Source: Dipteronia dyeriana (lineage: Eukaryota; Streptophyta; Magnoliopsida; Sapindales; Sapindaceae). From it: a DNA stretch of 64,000 bases. Below the pieces are notes generated by a model that made no database searches, was not told where the DNA came from, and saw nothing but the letters and a program-made list of their open reading frames with translations. Position 1 is the first letter of the stretch. Each line of letters begins with the position of its first letter. Below, piece by piece: positions 25,320 through 36,659 of this stretch. The translations under genes were made by a program, and so were the position numbers. The stretch spans positions 27,235,074 through 27,299,073 of the forward strand of contig CM065299.1 in NCBI GenBank assembly GCA_032871835.1. Reading direction: 5' to 3'.

Positions 25320-25794
25320 GGTAGAAATATCATAATCTTTTGCTTGATCTTTCTATCTTAATAAGGGTCACCAATTTGATGACTTTGGTTCACAATGTCT
25401 ATTAACCTCACTTTAAAGTCATTAAAGCACTCGTTCTTATCCATCTTGAGCAATTCGAATTGAGTTTGGAGAACTTGAAGCTTCGATTCCTTAACCACAT
25501 CAGTTCCCTTATGTGCAACCTCTAGGATATCCCATACTTCCTTAGCTAGCATAGTGTTTTGAACCAACTTGTACTGATTCTCAGTCATTGCACATAGGAT
25601 GGCATGCATTGCCTTCCTATTCCATTTTGATGCCTCAAATTCTAATGCGTTTCATTGTGCCTTTGGCTTGAGTACATCATCTCCTCCATCAGTAGGAGTC
25701 ATGATCGATGGTGTGTAGCTGTCTTCAACCGCCATCCATGCCCTATCATGGATTTGAAAAATGTACGACTTCATCTTGCCTTTCCAAGAGGCAT
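25320..25794 (-). pseudogene. Element A gag, central piece between insertions B and C
   Basis: Minus-strand gag from S-W-K-G-K-M-K-S-Y (about 25785-25760) through MHAILCAMTENQYKLVQN to QSHQIGDPY. A TAA then interrupts, followed by DRKIKQKIM up to the insertion point of B. It matches gag of B at about 7955-8420. Its upstream end joins 34896 and its downstream end joins 6083 once the inserted elements and one copy of each target duplication are taken out. Confidence 0.92.
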
Positions 25795-27061
25795 TGACAC
25801 GTCCTAAAAAAGTGTTCATACTCTCAAGTATAAGAGTGTCAAAGTAATAAATTAACCGGTAAGACCGGATCGAACCACAGGGAGGTTGTTCACTAGTCCT
25901 TGTAGAATTAATTGTCTAGATTAATTAATAAGCTTGTTATAAAATGAAAATCAATTAAAATTAATACTGGGGCTAAGGGATCCACTGTTGGTATTTCGAA
26001 TATGATCCAATTATTAATATTTAGTCCAGATTAATGGGATGGTATTCCACTCCACTGACCACTCTCTAATAGATGTGGGTAAAAGTACTCACTGTGCTAG
26101 ACAATATCTGTCTGTCTACAGTGAGTCAAAACTCCACAAAGATTAGAGGGGATAAACAACTCTCTGATAAATATAGGTAAAAGTACTCACTGTGCTAGAC
26201 AATATCTGTCTGTCTACAGTTAGTCAAAAACTTCACAAAGATCAGAGGGGAGAAACCACTATCTGATAAATATGGGTAAAAGTACTCACTGTGCTAGAAA
26301 ATATCTGTCTATCTACAGTGAGTCAAAAACTCCACAAAGATCAGAGGGGAGAAAGCATAAAAATAATAAACTTACCAAATTGGATCATATTTTCCATACC
26401 AACAGTATCACCTTTGGCCCCAGCTATATAAAATTAGCCAGACATAATTTAACTAGAAAATAGTTATTTTATTTAAACTGAGAATTTGAGAACAAAAGAG
26501 AGAGAATTTCACAAATCTAACATCAGATTTGGATTCAGAACATCAAAATGAGGGGGGAGAGGCCCCCTATTTATACAAAATACGGATGAAAATTGACCAT
26601 CGGATAAATTTAGAATGGAGCATCCAGATTTCGTCACGTCATCAGTGAACAGTGACAGTGAACAGTAGTCCATCCGAGAAGTGAATAGTAAACAGTGAAC
26701 AGTGAACAGTGAACAGTGAACAGTACGCATCCGTGAGTGAACAGTGAAGGTCAACTGCGAACAGTGAAAGTCAACTGTGAACAGTGAATAGTCAAAATTA
26801 TGAAAATGCTCTTCGTGGTCTTCCTAAGGTTTTTTGACGTTCTAAACTTGAAAACGATGTTTGTTTTGCCATCTGACTTCTCCATGATTCTGAATTGATT
26901 GAATTACCTCTGAAATACAAAGAAAAATACACTGATTACTACACAACACATTTATTTAAGCGAGCGAACGAAATTATGTCTAAATCGGGGAATTAATCAT
27001 ATTGGAAGTGTAAAATGATGATATTATCCCTTAGTAAACATACACTTTTCAGTGTTAATCA
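25795..27061 (-). repeat. 3' LTR of element C
   Basis: 1267 bp, starting (minus strand) TGATTAACAC at 27061 and ending GTGTCA at 25795. A TATA box is read as TATAAATAG near 26575. The interval 26640-26800 contains a minisatellite of the nine-mer GTGAACAGT and variants, which differs in copy number from the other LTR. Confidence 0.93.
26640..26800. repeat. Nine-base minisatellite in the LTR U3 region
   Basis: Repeats of AGTGAACAGT and AGTCAACTGTGAAC type units. The same motif family is present at 34495-34625, 14822-14890, 16000-16040 and 16318-16350 in the other LTR copies, with different unit numbers. Confidence 0.85.
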
Positions 27062-28430
27062 CACCCCCAACCAGCTTATTGCTAGTCCCTAGCAATTAAA
27101 GCGAAAATAGTAAAAACTCAAATTCAAATCTCTAAACTACCAAATAGATGAACTCTCTTATACCTCTTTTCTCACCCTTTGACAACCAGTCATCAATTGA
27201 GTTATCAATCAAACTTACTTGTGCTCAATAAAGATCAACACGATAACTATGAGATTCAATTGAAATCAAACAACATTTTCATTCTGAAATCTCGCCAGGG
27301 CTTTTTCCTTAGGCAGCAGTTTTTTTCTCTCTTTTTTTTTAATACGACAAAATTGGAAACAAACATTCCATCTTTAATCCATGTAGCGAGCTTTAGGCCA
27401 ATAACTCCCAAACTAGTTGGCTTTAGGGCATTAAGTGTTAAAACACTCATACGGGCTTAATTACTCGGATTGCAGATGTTTTTTTTTATATAGTACAATT
27501 CCCTTAAGCTTTCTCTTTAACCCGTGTAACGAGCTTTGGGTCAATGACTCCCAAACCAGTTGGTCTTAGGCAATTAGGTGTTAAAGCACCCCTCAGACTT
27601 AATTGCTCGAGTTAAAGAAGCTACAGAACTGCACTTTATTTTTATCCAGACTCCACCGTTTTACGCGAACACTCTATGTTTACCGAGACATGAGGCTCGG
27701 CTACTAAGAGTTTTAGTCACAACACACAAAATTATTATTATTATTATTACTACTAAATATATTTTTAAACAAGACCACTGCCTTCGGTTGTTACCCTTGA
27801 ATGATGTTTTTCAGAACTAAATATCGCAAAATCTCAACTTACTGCACATAATCACATGTCAATTTGTGTGTGTGTCTAGAATAGTTCGAAAAATTTCTCA
27901 AGATGGCTTAATGAACAAAAGGATTAGTCAATGATATCACAATAGAGAGTTTATAAATTTGAATAGTCAGAAGAGAGGAAAAATGCATCAGAACTACAAA
28001 GATGCGTCTTAGAAGTATCTAATAGATCTCCTTACTCAACCATCTTTACAAAAAAAATGGTCAGAAGTTAGTTTTTTTTTTTAAAAAAAAACAAAAGTTA
28101 TTGAATCAACTATCTCCTCCCCCTCAACCAGATCGAGACATTGTCCCCAATGTCTTTTGAAAGAGTTAAGGTTTAGAGGATATCATCTGAACAACTTGAA
28201 AGATAACAAAATCCTGCAAAACAACAAAAGAAATACAAAATAAAGGAAAATAAAATGCATAAAAACCATGGGACAATCACAAACTGAGATTCAGATCAAT
28301 TCTGTGTTTCTTGTTCTCTTCATCAATGGACCAATCAATTTTGGAGGTTGAAGGATCTGGCTCATAATTGAAAGCTTGTAACTGGTCAATCAGCACATGA
28401 GGAATTGAAGCAGAGATAAAGATAATAAAA
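27062..28430 (-). other. Element C 3' non-coding region
   Basis: Starts at the LTR with a purine tract (minus strand GGTTGGGGGTG at 27062-27072). No supported gene. It matches D at 12338-14263 but has one copy of the unit that is duplicated there. Open frames at 27179-27820 are chance frames. Confidence 0.75.
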
Positions 28431-28660
28431 AGATAATAAAAACAAAAGGATATTTACTGGTAGTTGTGATTGTGGCTCATATCTTCCTCTGGTTTTACGT
28501 CCGTAAACGGTTTCAACGCCCTCTATGGGTCAGGGATATGATTCCTATCCAATTTTCTTATAAATTGGCAAACATGGTCTTTTAACGTCAGATTCCCAAG
28601 ACTATATTATGCATGTTCTTTTTGAAATTGTGGCCATAATCAGTCAATTGTCATTTGCAC

Positions 28661-29074
28661 TTATCCACTAGGATGTGCATCAAGATTCTTTAGGATATTA
28701 TCCAGTGACTCCCTACGCAAACCATGCCTAATGAATAAAATTTTATCTTCCCGATTATTAGACACCATTCCTAAAGAACGACAACGTGTGTTGCAAGTTG
28801 TACGTGCACATTTGTGACAAGTAACCCCTAACTTCTTAGCTCTTTGTTTTTTTGCAAGGTTACTTCTTCCAAAGCCAGGCATGTAAGATATAAATGAATC
28901 ACCAGACTCACCTGCTAGATGTACCTTAGCTTCGATCAACCAGCGAATTTCAACAGGAATGTTGTTTATCATCAGTAAGCGTAATCTTTCGAAACGTGCT
29001 TTGTAAATCTTTTTCAGAGCATTTTGGGGCAACGACGGAAAATGTTTTCGCAAGTTTGTGAAAAATTCATCCAT
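28661..29074 (-). CDS. Unknown ORF in the env position of element C
   Basis: A 137-codon minus-strand ORF from an ATG at 29074, about 220 bp downstream of the integrase stop. I do not recognise the product. It is basic, starts MDEFFTNLRKHFPSL, and has a cysteine cluster, CHKCARTTCNTRC, near residue 94, which may bind a metal. I see no signal peptide or membrane segment, so it does not look like a classical envelope protein. Athila elements often carry an extra ORF here. After the stop, recognisable coding-like sequence seems to continue toward 28440 with stops, so the ORF may once have been longer. Element D has inverted LTR copies at this place instead. Confidence 0.55.
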   Translation of the reverse strand: MDEFFTNLRKHFPSLPQNALKKIYKARFERLRLLMINNIPVEIRWLIEAKVHLAGESGDSFISYMPGFGRSNLAKKQRAKKLGVTCHKCARTTCNTRCRSLGMVSNNREDKILFIRHGLRRESLDNILKNLDAHPSG

Positions 29075-29292
29075 GCCTTGTTTTAGGGATCAGTTATTTA
29101 GGAAACTGAATTAAACCGACTGGAATTATCACGGAGTACCGTTATCCGCCACTTAACCGGGGTTATATAGCAAAACACACCAAGTAAAAATTGAACCTAG
29201 GAATTAATCCTGCAAAAATTCAAAACATAAAAGCGAACAAAAACAAAAATAATAATTGTAAACACAAATAAAGTCAAAAGCAAAAGATTTGT

Positions 29293-30768
29293 TTACTCAC
29301 CTTTGTAACAAGGGTCAAAAAGGACGGCAGAGTCTTTTTGAAAATCTGTATTTTCTAAGAATGGTTTCACACGTTGTTCATTTACTTTAAACACATTACC
29401 ATTCCTAGGATTCTCAATGTCAAGGGCACCATATGGATACACGTGTTTCAAAACAAATCGACCACTCCATTTTGATTTCAGTTTTCCAGGAAATAAATAA
29501 AGTCGAGAATTATAAAGCAAAACCTTTTGACCAACTTCAAATGATCTTCTTAAAATTCGTCTGTCATGAAAGGTTTTATATTTTTCTTTAAGAATTTTCA
29601 TTTTCATATGCATCATTTCTTAATTCTTCAAGTTCATTTATTTGCAACTTGCGCAATTCACCAACATCATTTAGGTTATAATTGAAAGCTTTAATGGCCA
29701 AATATGCTTTTTTCTCAAGTTCAACAGGTAAGTGGCAAGGTTTTCCATAAACTAAACGATAAGGAGACATACCCAAAGATGTTTTGAATGCAGTACGGTA
29801 AGCCCAAAGTGTATCATTTAGTCTAAGAGACCAATCTTTTCGATCAGGGTTAATTGTTTTCTACAAGATATGTTTTATCTCTCTATTTGCTAACTCAACT
29901 TGACCACTTGTTTGAGGGTGGTATGGCGTAGCAATTTTGTATGTGACTCCATATTTCTTCATTATAGACTCAAAAGGTTTGTTACAAAGTGTTTGCCTCC
30001 ATCACTGATAATGGCTCGAGGGATTCCAAATAGACTCAAAAGATTTTCCTTTAAAAACTTAATCACTGTTTTGTGATCATTATTTCGACAAGGAATTGCC
30101 TCAACCTATTTTGACACATAATCAACGGCAACTAAAATGTACGAAAATCCAAATGACGGTGGAAATGGACCTATAAAATCAATCCCCCAACAATCAAATA
30201 TTTCAATGACAAGAATGGGGTTTAAAGGCATCATGTTTCGCTTGGAAATTGATCCTAACTTTTGACATTTTTCACAGGTTTTACAGAATGCATGTGCTTC
30301 TTTAAACAAGGTGGGCCAATAAAATCCACACTGTAAGATTTTTGCAGTCATTTTCTTTAACGAAAAATGACCACCGCATGCTTCAGAATGACAAAATTCG
30401 AAGACACTACTTACCTCATTGCCTGGAATACACCGTAGAACAATTTGATCAGGACAATACTTGAATAAGTACGGGTCATCCCAGTAAAAACATTTTACCT
30501 CGGTCAAAAATTTCTTTATGTACTGTGCATTCCAATCGAGTGGCATCATTCCTGTTGCAAGATAATTAACAATATCAGCATACCAAGGCAAAGTTGTGAT
30601 AGAGAATAAAAGATCATCAGGAAAAGAATCTTTGATGGGTGCTTTTTCTTCTGGCTCGTCATCTTTATGTTCCAATTCTTCAAAATCTGAAGCGTTTCCT
30701 TCTTCTTTGACAATCTGCAAACAATCATTAAGATGTGAATGCATGATTGACTCAGGTGAATTGATCAA
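29293..30768 (-). pseudogene. Element C integrase fused to a protease-side linker (RT/RH deleted)
   Basis: The 220-codon frame 30768-30106 begins with the acidic linker that precedes RT in D. After K-A-P it passes straight into the region that follows RNase H in D (FSITTLPWYADIVNYLATG), then the integrase zinc-binding region (HSEACGGHF, CKTCEKC) and the start of the core (WGIDFIGPFP). Frames 29776-29588 and 29616-29293 give the end of the core and the C-terminal domain (KWSGRFV, PYGALDI). A stop and frame changes occur at 29776-30106. The join lies at TGCTTT (30635-30645), a six-base word present at both edges of the missing segment in D, near 18140 and 19700. Confidence 0.9.
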
Positions 30769-30974
30769 ACAAATTTCAGATGAGTTAAAAGAATCCTTTT
30801 GAACATGATCTTCAACAATGGTTTCAATAATGTCTACATCTTCATCTTCATTTTATCATCAAATGGTTCTTTATACATGTTGAAAACATTAAGCTTAATT
30901 TCCATATTTCCAAAAGACATGCTCATTATTCCATTCCTGCAATTAATTAAGGCATTAGCAGTAGCTAAAAATTG

Positions 30975-31862
30975 TCAGCCCAATATAACAGGAATTGATT
31001 TGTATTCATTAACAACAGATTGTGTTTCCAAGACAATAAAATATAAAGGGTAGATAAATTTATCTACTTGTACTAACACATCTTCCACTATTCCTTTTGG
31101 TATTTTAATTGACCAATCAGCAAGACAAAATGTGGTTGAAGTCGGCTTTAACTCACCAAGTTTAAGTTGCTGATAAAATGAGTATGGGAGCAAATTTACA
31201 CTAGCACCTAGGTCAAGTAAAGCATGCTCAATTTTACAGTTACCAATTGTGCAGGAAATAGTGGGACAACCATGATCTACATATTTCAAAACATTTTTAT
31301 TGGAAAGAATGGAACTTACCTGTTCAGCCATAAAGGTTTTCTTTCTTACCTGATGCTTCCTTTTCACAGTGCACAAATCCTTCAAAATTTTGGCATAGGA
31401 AGGTAGCTGTTTGATTGCGTCCAACAAAGGGATATTGAACTTTACCTGTTTGAAAATTTCAAAAATCTCTGAGGAATGCTTCGATTTCTGTGAATTTTTA
31501 AGAGCCTGAGGATATGGAAATATATGTGGGGATTCAATTATTTCTTCATCAACAGTGGTTTCATCAACTCCTTCCTTACCCTTGGAAAATGACTCATTGT
31601 CATTTTTACCAGATTCAAGAATAGGTTTTTCGATGACCTTACCATTATAAAAAGTGATAATTGAATTGACTTGATCTGGGTGTTGGTTATTATCATAGGA
31701 ACTTGACTGACTCTTGGGATTTGGTTGTGGTTGAGATGGAAACTTACATTTTTCATGTGTGGTGAGTGTAGAAGCAGTCTTTGCCAAAGTATCTTTAACA
31801 TCTATCAAGGTTTGTGAAGTTTGGCTGTTAAAGGATTCTTGCTTCTCAATGAATGAGTACAA
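30975..31862 (-). pseudogene. Element C gag tail and aspartic protease
   Basis: A 295-codon minus-strand frame. The first part is the Gln/Ser/Pro-rich gag tail. The second is the protease with ALLDLGASVNLLPYSFYQ (catalytic D-L-G) and a C-terminal VNEYKSIPVILG before a TGA in the next G-[R/W]-P-F position. This is the longest open protease among the elements here. Confidence 0.87.
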
Positions 31863-31910
31863 AGTGTCTTTAAAGTTTTTCCTAGATGGTGGGACATAAG
31901 GTGCATAACC

Positions 31911-33164
31911 TTATGGGTTTTGGAAATTCTGGTGTGTTTGTGGATGTGATAGACTTGGTGGTTGTGAAGACTGGGCTTGATTGTTGTTCCTCCAACTAAA
32001 ATTTGGGTGATTTTTCCAACCAGGATTGTGGGTTTTTGAGTATGGGTTGGAATTTGGCTTGTTGAAACTGTGCAAAACATTTGCTTGTTCATGAAGGCAA
32101 GCTTTTATGGCTGGCAAAGTTGGGCAACTATGAGTGATATGATCATCAGAATCACATACATGGCATGCAATTTCTTGTATAGATTTTACATGTTCACTCT
32201 TTTTAGTTTCTAAAGCTTCAACTTTCCTAGCTAGGGATGCGAATCTAGCTTGAATGTCATGATCTTCCCTAAGATTGCAAATGTCTCCACTAGATGGAGA
32301 TGGTTGTGGTTTGCTCATGGACTCAAAGGAACCAATGGTGTCCCAATTTTGAGCACTTTCGGCAATATGGTCAAGGTATTCAAGCGCTTTTTCAGGATTT
32401 TTTTCACTGAACTCCCCATTACACATCATCTCAATGACTTGTCTACTTTGGGGTGTGAGTCCCTCATAGAAATGTGACACTATCCTCCATGTTTCAAAAC
32501 CATGATATGGACAGACATTTAACAACTATTTGAACCTATCCCAACATTAGTAAAGTGTTTCTCCATGTTTTTGGGCAAATGAAGTAATTTGCCTCTTAAA
32601 AGAGTTTGTTCTATGAGGTGGGAAAAATTTCTTTAAGAACTGTTATTGCATGTCATTCCAAGTTTGGATTGATCCTGACCTAAGGTTTTGTAACCAAGTT
32701 TTAGCTTTATCTTTTAAGGGAAAAGGGAAAAACTTAAGCCTGATTATATCCATGCTAACATTTTGGTCAGTGCAAGTGTTACAAACTTCCTCAAACTCTC
32801 TAAGATGCAAATATGGATTTTCATATTCAAGACCGTGAAAATTGGGTAAAAGTTGAATGATTCCCAGTTTAAAATTAAAGTGTGTTGCATTTGGTGGGAA
32901 AGCTATGCATGAAGGTGCTCCAGTACGTGTGGGATTCAGGTAGTCTCTAAGAGTTCTAGGTGGATTTGGGTTAATGTGTTGGTCATGGTCAACATAAGGC
33001 GGATGGTTGCTTTGTTAAGATATGTTGTCAAGGTTGTTTAAAAGGTTCTCGGCTTGGTTTCCTGTTGGATGTCTATGTGGGTTTTCAGTCATGTTGTTGG
33101 CGAATGTGGGTGATTGGGATTTCCTAATTAATCTACCGCTAGATGTTCGAGACAAACGTCTCAT
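31911..33164 (-). pseudogene. Element C gag
   Basis: The likely start is the ATG at 33164 (MRRLSRTSSGRLI). A stop appears after about 45 codons, and further breaks lie at 32525-33000. The open part 32525-31911 (204 codons) holds the retrotransposon gag core (HGFETWRIVSHFYEGLTPQ, NGEFSEKNPEKALEYLD), a coiled segment (ARKVEALETKKSEHVK), a CCHC-like knuckle, CHVCDSDDHITHSCP, and an Asn/His/Pro-rich tail. Confidence 0.87.
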
Positions 33165-33617
33165 GCAAATTTAATGGGGGTTCATGGAGATGAAATACAT
33201 AAAAATGAAGAAAATGAAAGAAAAAGTGATAAAAATAACAAGATACAAAATTCTAGGGGTATAAATGCAAATATGTATAAGTATTGGGGGTAAAAGTGCA
33301 AATAATTAAAAATACAGGGACTAAAGTGAAAATATTATAATTATAGGGACTGATATGCAAAAATGAAAAATAAAATGACCTATATGCAAATACAAACTAG
33401 ATCTAAGCTAAAATACAAATAAAAAGTTAGAGGATTAAAATGCAAAAATGTGATTAAAGATAACAAGTGTTTTTTTTTTTTAAATGATGAAGTTTATGAT
33501 TGAGATGAGTGATGCAAAATTAAATACAAAATAAGAACAAAGAAGATAGAAAAAAAAAAGCAAAACTAAAATAAAATTAAAAAGAAATTACTTCTACAAA
33601 GAAAAGGCGGACTTACC

Positions 33618-33635
33618 TCCCCGGCAGCGGCGCCA
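33618..33635 (-). other. Primer binding site of element C
   Basis: Read on the minus strand: TGGCGCCGCTGCCGGGGA, separated by about six bases from the LTR end at 33642. This is the tRNA-Asp-type primer site used by Athila and related Ty3/gypsy elements. The leader 33165-33617 has no gene; it is A-rich. Confidence 0.88.
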
Positions 33636-33641
33636 AAAACT

Positions 33642-34895
33642 TGGCACGTCCTAAAGAAGTGTTCATACTCTCAAGTATAAGAGTGTCAAAATAATAAATT
33701 AACCGGTAAGACCGGGTCGAACCACTGAGAGGTTGTTCCCTAGTCATTGTAGAATTAATTATCTAGATTAACTACTAAACTTGTTATAAAATGAAAATCA
33801 ATTAAAATTAATACCGGGGCTAAAGAATCCACTGTTGGTATTTCGAATATGATCCAATTATTAATATTTAGTCCAGATTAATGGGATGGTATTCCACTCC
33901 ACTAACCACTCTCTAATAGATGTGGGTAAAAGTATTCATTGTGCTAGACAATATATATCTGTCTACAGTGAGTCAAAACTCCACAAATATTAGAGGAGAT
34001 AAATCACTCTCTGATAAATATGGGTAAAAGTACTCACTATGCTAGACAATATCTGTATGTCTACAGTGAGTCAAAAACTTCACAAAGATCAGAGGGAAGA
34101 AACCACTCTCTGATAAATATGGGTAAAAGTACTCACTGTGCTAGAAAATATTTGTCTATCTACAGTGAGTCAAAAAAATCAATAAAGATCAGAGGGGAGA
34201 AAGCAAAAAAATAATAAACTTACCAAAATTGGATCATATTTTCCATACCAACAGTATCACTTTTGACCCCAGCTATATAAAATTAGCCAGACATAATTTA
34301 ACTAGAAAATAGTTATTTTATTTAAACTGAGAATTTGAGAACAAAAGAGAGAGAATTTCACAAATCTAACATCAGATTTGGATTCAGAACATCAAAATTC
34401 GGGGGAAGAGGCCCCCTATTTATACAAAATACAGATGAAAATTGACCATCGGATGAATTTAGAATGAAGCATCCAGATTTCGCCACGTCATTAGTGATCA
34501 GTGACAGTAAACAGTAACCCATCCGTGAACTGAATAGTGAATAGTGACAGTAAACAGTAACGCATCCGTGAGTGAACAGTAAAGTCAACTGTGAACAGTA
34601 AAAGTCAAATGTGAACAGTGAATAGTCAAACTTATGAAAATGCTCTTCGTGGTCTTCCTAAGGTTTTTTGACGTTCTAAACTTGAAAACGATGTTTGTTT
34701 TGCCATCTGACTTCTCCATGATTCTGAATTGATCGAATTACCTCTGAAATACAAAGAAAAATACACTAATTACTACACAACACATTTATTTAAGCGAGCG
34801 AACGAAATTGTGTCTAAATTGGGGAATTAATCATATTGGAAGTGTAAAATGATGATATTATCCCCTAGTAAACATACACTTTTCAGTGTTAAACA
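33642..34895 (-). repeat. 5' LTR of element C
   Basis: 1254 bp, matching 25795-27061 throughout with scattered differences. A TATA box (minus strand TATAAATAG) lies near 34420. Its outer end, ...GTTAAACA, has one mismatch to the other copy (GTTAATCA). TGCAT follows. Confidence 0.93.
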
Positions 34896-34967
34896 TGCAT
34901 AATTCAACTCAGTGAGAAGGGGAGGTCTAGTGCTAGAAGCGCCCTCGTTGGCACCGTTTTCACTCAT
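34896..34967 (-). pseudogene. Element A gag, first 24 codons
   Basis: The ATG at 34967 opens MSENGANEGASSTRPPLL and runs to N-Y-A at the edge of element C. Gag of B begins MSELGMSKEGASSIRPPLL, which confirms the start. The frame resumes at 25794 with S-W-K-G-K-M. About 110 bp of leader separates the ATG from the primer site. Confidence 0.9.
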
Positions 34968-35078
34968 TGTGTTTATGAATGAATGAAATGAATGCAAATG
35001 TATGAATGATCAAAGAATCACACAAAATGCAAAACACACCAAAGTGAGCAAGGATCACCTATGTATATCTATGAACCT

Positions 35079-35090
35079 ACTCTGATACCA
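35079..35090 (-). other. Primer binding site of element A
   Basis: Minus strand TGGTATCAGAG next to the 5' LTR, the same initiator-methionine tRNA type as in element B. Confidence 0.9.
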
Positions 35091-35092
35091 AT

Positions 35093-36627
35093 TGAAATTT
35101 TTAATCAAATTTTTACCCAATTTGCGTTAATGGCCAATTAGACGAAAATACCCCTAACTAGTCTCAATAATAAAACAAGTGTAATAAATACATAAATAAA
35201 ATGAACACTTGATCTTTACGTGGAAACCCTTCAAATGGAAAAAACCACGGGATGTTAAGTGCGCCACACTTGAACCTCAAATCCATTAATGGTAAAGGAA
35301 TTACAACCTAATCCCGGTAAATAATCCACCACCACTATATAATCCCAGTATGAGTGAACCTAGTCCAACTTGTTTGTGATTTAAGCTACCTAATCCCGAA
35401 AGCAACACAAGTCTTACTTCTCAATGAAGAGATAAAAAAGGCCTATGTGAATATATGATGATATTCAAAGACCAAACAAGGCTAGAGAACCTTATATGGT
35501 TATCTAGGATGATGAGATGACATATAAAACAATCCTAGATATCAAGAGCTAAATGACATGATATAAAGCTTAGCTATACATAGATCCAACAATCCTATGA
35601 AGCTATCACAATACAACACTCAATCATGTCATCATAAACAATCTCTATTTTGTATCTAGAATATATTCTAAGAGCATAAAAATAATAAAAGAGATGACTT
35701 GGTAAGAAAACCACTTAACTTATATGAAGATAGTAAGAAATTTACCAAACAAGATGTGATGATGTTAAACCATGTATGGATGCACTCTATATAGTCATAG
35801 ATGATGCAAGATGATGTTTTTAAGATTAAAGGAAAATCTTTGAGTGTATAAAGGTGAGTTCTTGGAAGATTTTTTCTGTTGAAAAATGTTTTAAGAGAAA
35901 AGAATGAAAAATGGAACTCTAGAAACGACCTGAATATAAAGAGACACATTTATATGGATAAAAAATAAAGTGTTGTCGTTTTGAAAAAACTTGTCAGATC
36001 AGCGAAATGCGCGGGTCTAGAGCCTTGCAGTGACCTGTGCACACCCGCGCTAGGCAGCACAAGTGTCGGTGCAAGGGCCTCAACCAGAGAGATGCAAAAT
36101 CTCAACCAGTGAAATGCGCGGGACTACTCTGTTCAAACCAGTACAAGTGTCGGTGCAATGCCTTGGCACTGAGAGATTGAAAATCCCCAAACTTCTCATT
36201 GTGCGGGTACCCTCGCATTGCCCTGCTATGGATTTTTCAAAGTGAAAAAACCCACTACACCAAAACACACAATGAATGCAAGATAAAACAATGAAGCACG
36301 CATGCATATTGATTCAAATGCAAGTGAGTGTGTGTGTGAGAGAGAGCAACACATGTCAATTCAAGTGCAAAAATGTGATCAATAAAAACATGCAAGAAGA
36401 GTTATCAAATCATGAAAGCACACATATAAACACATAACATAAAATCATAAGAATTATGCATGAGTTGTGAGTGTGTGCAACTATCTCTACAAAGCAAGCA
36501 AGCACTTAGAATTTTACCTTTGATGCTTCTTCTCTTGAGGTCTTGAGAGTCTAAGCTACCCTTACATAAAAACCCCAATATGTGATTTGTTCACGAAATA
36601 AGCCAATCAATAAATGAGGACTTTACA
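35093..36627 (-). repeat. 5' LTR of element A
   Basis: 1535 bp. On the minus strand it starts TGTAAAGTCC (36627) and ends beside the primer site (35093, plus strand TGAAATTT). Its first 310 bp match 1-312. It shares layout with the B, F and G LTRs (GGATTATTTACC/ACCTAGGTTG-type area and CACACTTG-type repeats), so these are members of one broad family. Confidence 0.9.
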
Positions 36628-36659
36628 AAGCTGAGGAAAGCAATAACAACCCTCTGCAT

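Larger units (their letters stand above)
25795..34895 (-). mobile_element. Athila-type Ty3/gypsy element C, RT/RNase H deleted
   Basis: Complete ends: LTRs 25795-27061 and 33642-34895, a primer site, a purine tract and flanking five-mers GGCAT (25790-25794) and TGCAT (34896-34900), which differ at one base. Minus-strand order is gag, protease, integrase, then a 414 bp unknown ORF and a long non-coding region. RT and RNase H are missing. It lies in the N-terminal part of the gag of element A. Confidence 0.92.
1..36627 (-). mobile_element. Sirevirus-type Ty1/copia retrotransposon A (host of nested B and C)
   Basis: The 5' LTR is at 35093-36627 and the 3' LTR enters the window at 1-312. Between them, on the minus strand, lie a methionine-tRNA type primer site, gag, protease, integrase, reverse transcriptase, RNase H, a 1.2 kb 3' untranslated region and a polypurine tract. 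Element B (6084-25319) and element C (25795-34895) are inserted in its gag. Removing them leaves about 8.3 kb. The long LTRs, long coiled-coil gag and pol order PR-INT-RT-RH fit the Sirevirus (SIRE/Maximus) lineage. Many stops and frameshifts show it is dead. The left end and its target duplication lie outside the window; the 5 bp after the right end are AAGCT. Confidence 0.9.

Noticed and set aside
28661..29074. Reading the env-position ORF as a viral-type envelope gene
   Set aside because: No signal peptide, membrane helix or glycosylation-rich ectodomain is visible; left as unknown.
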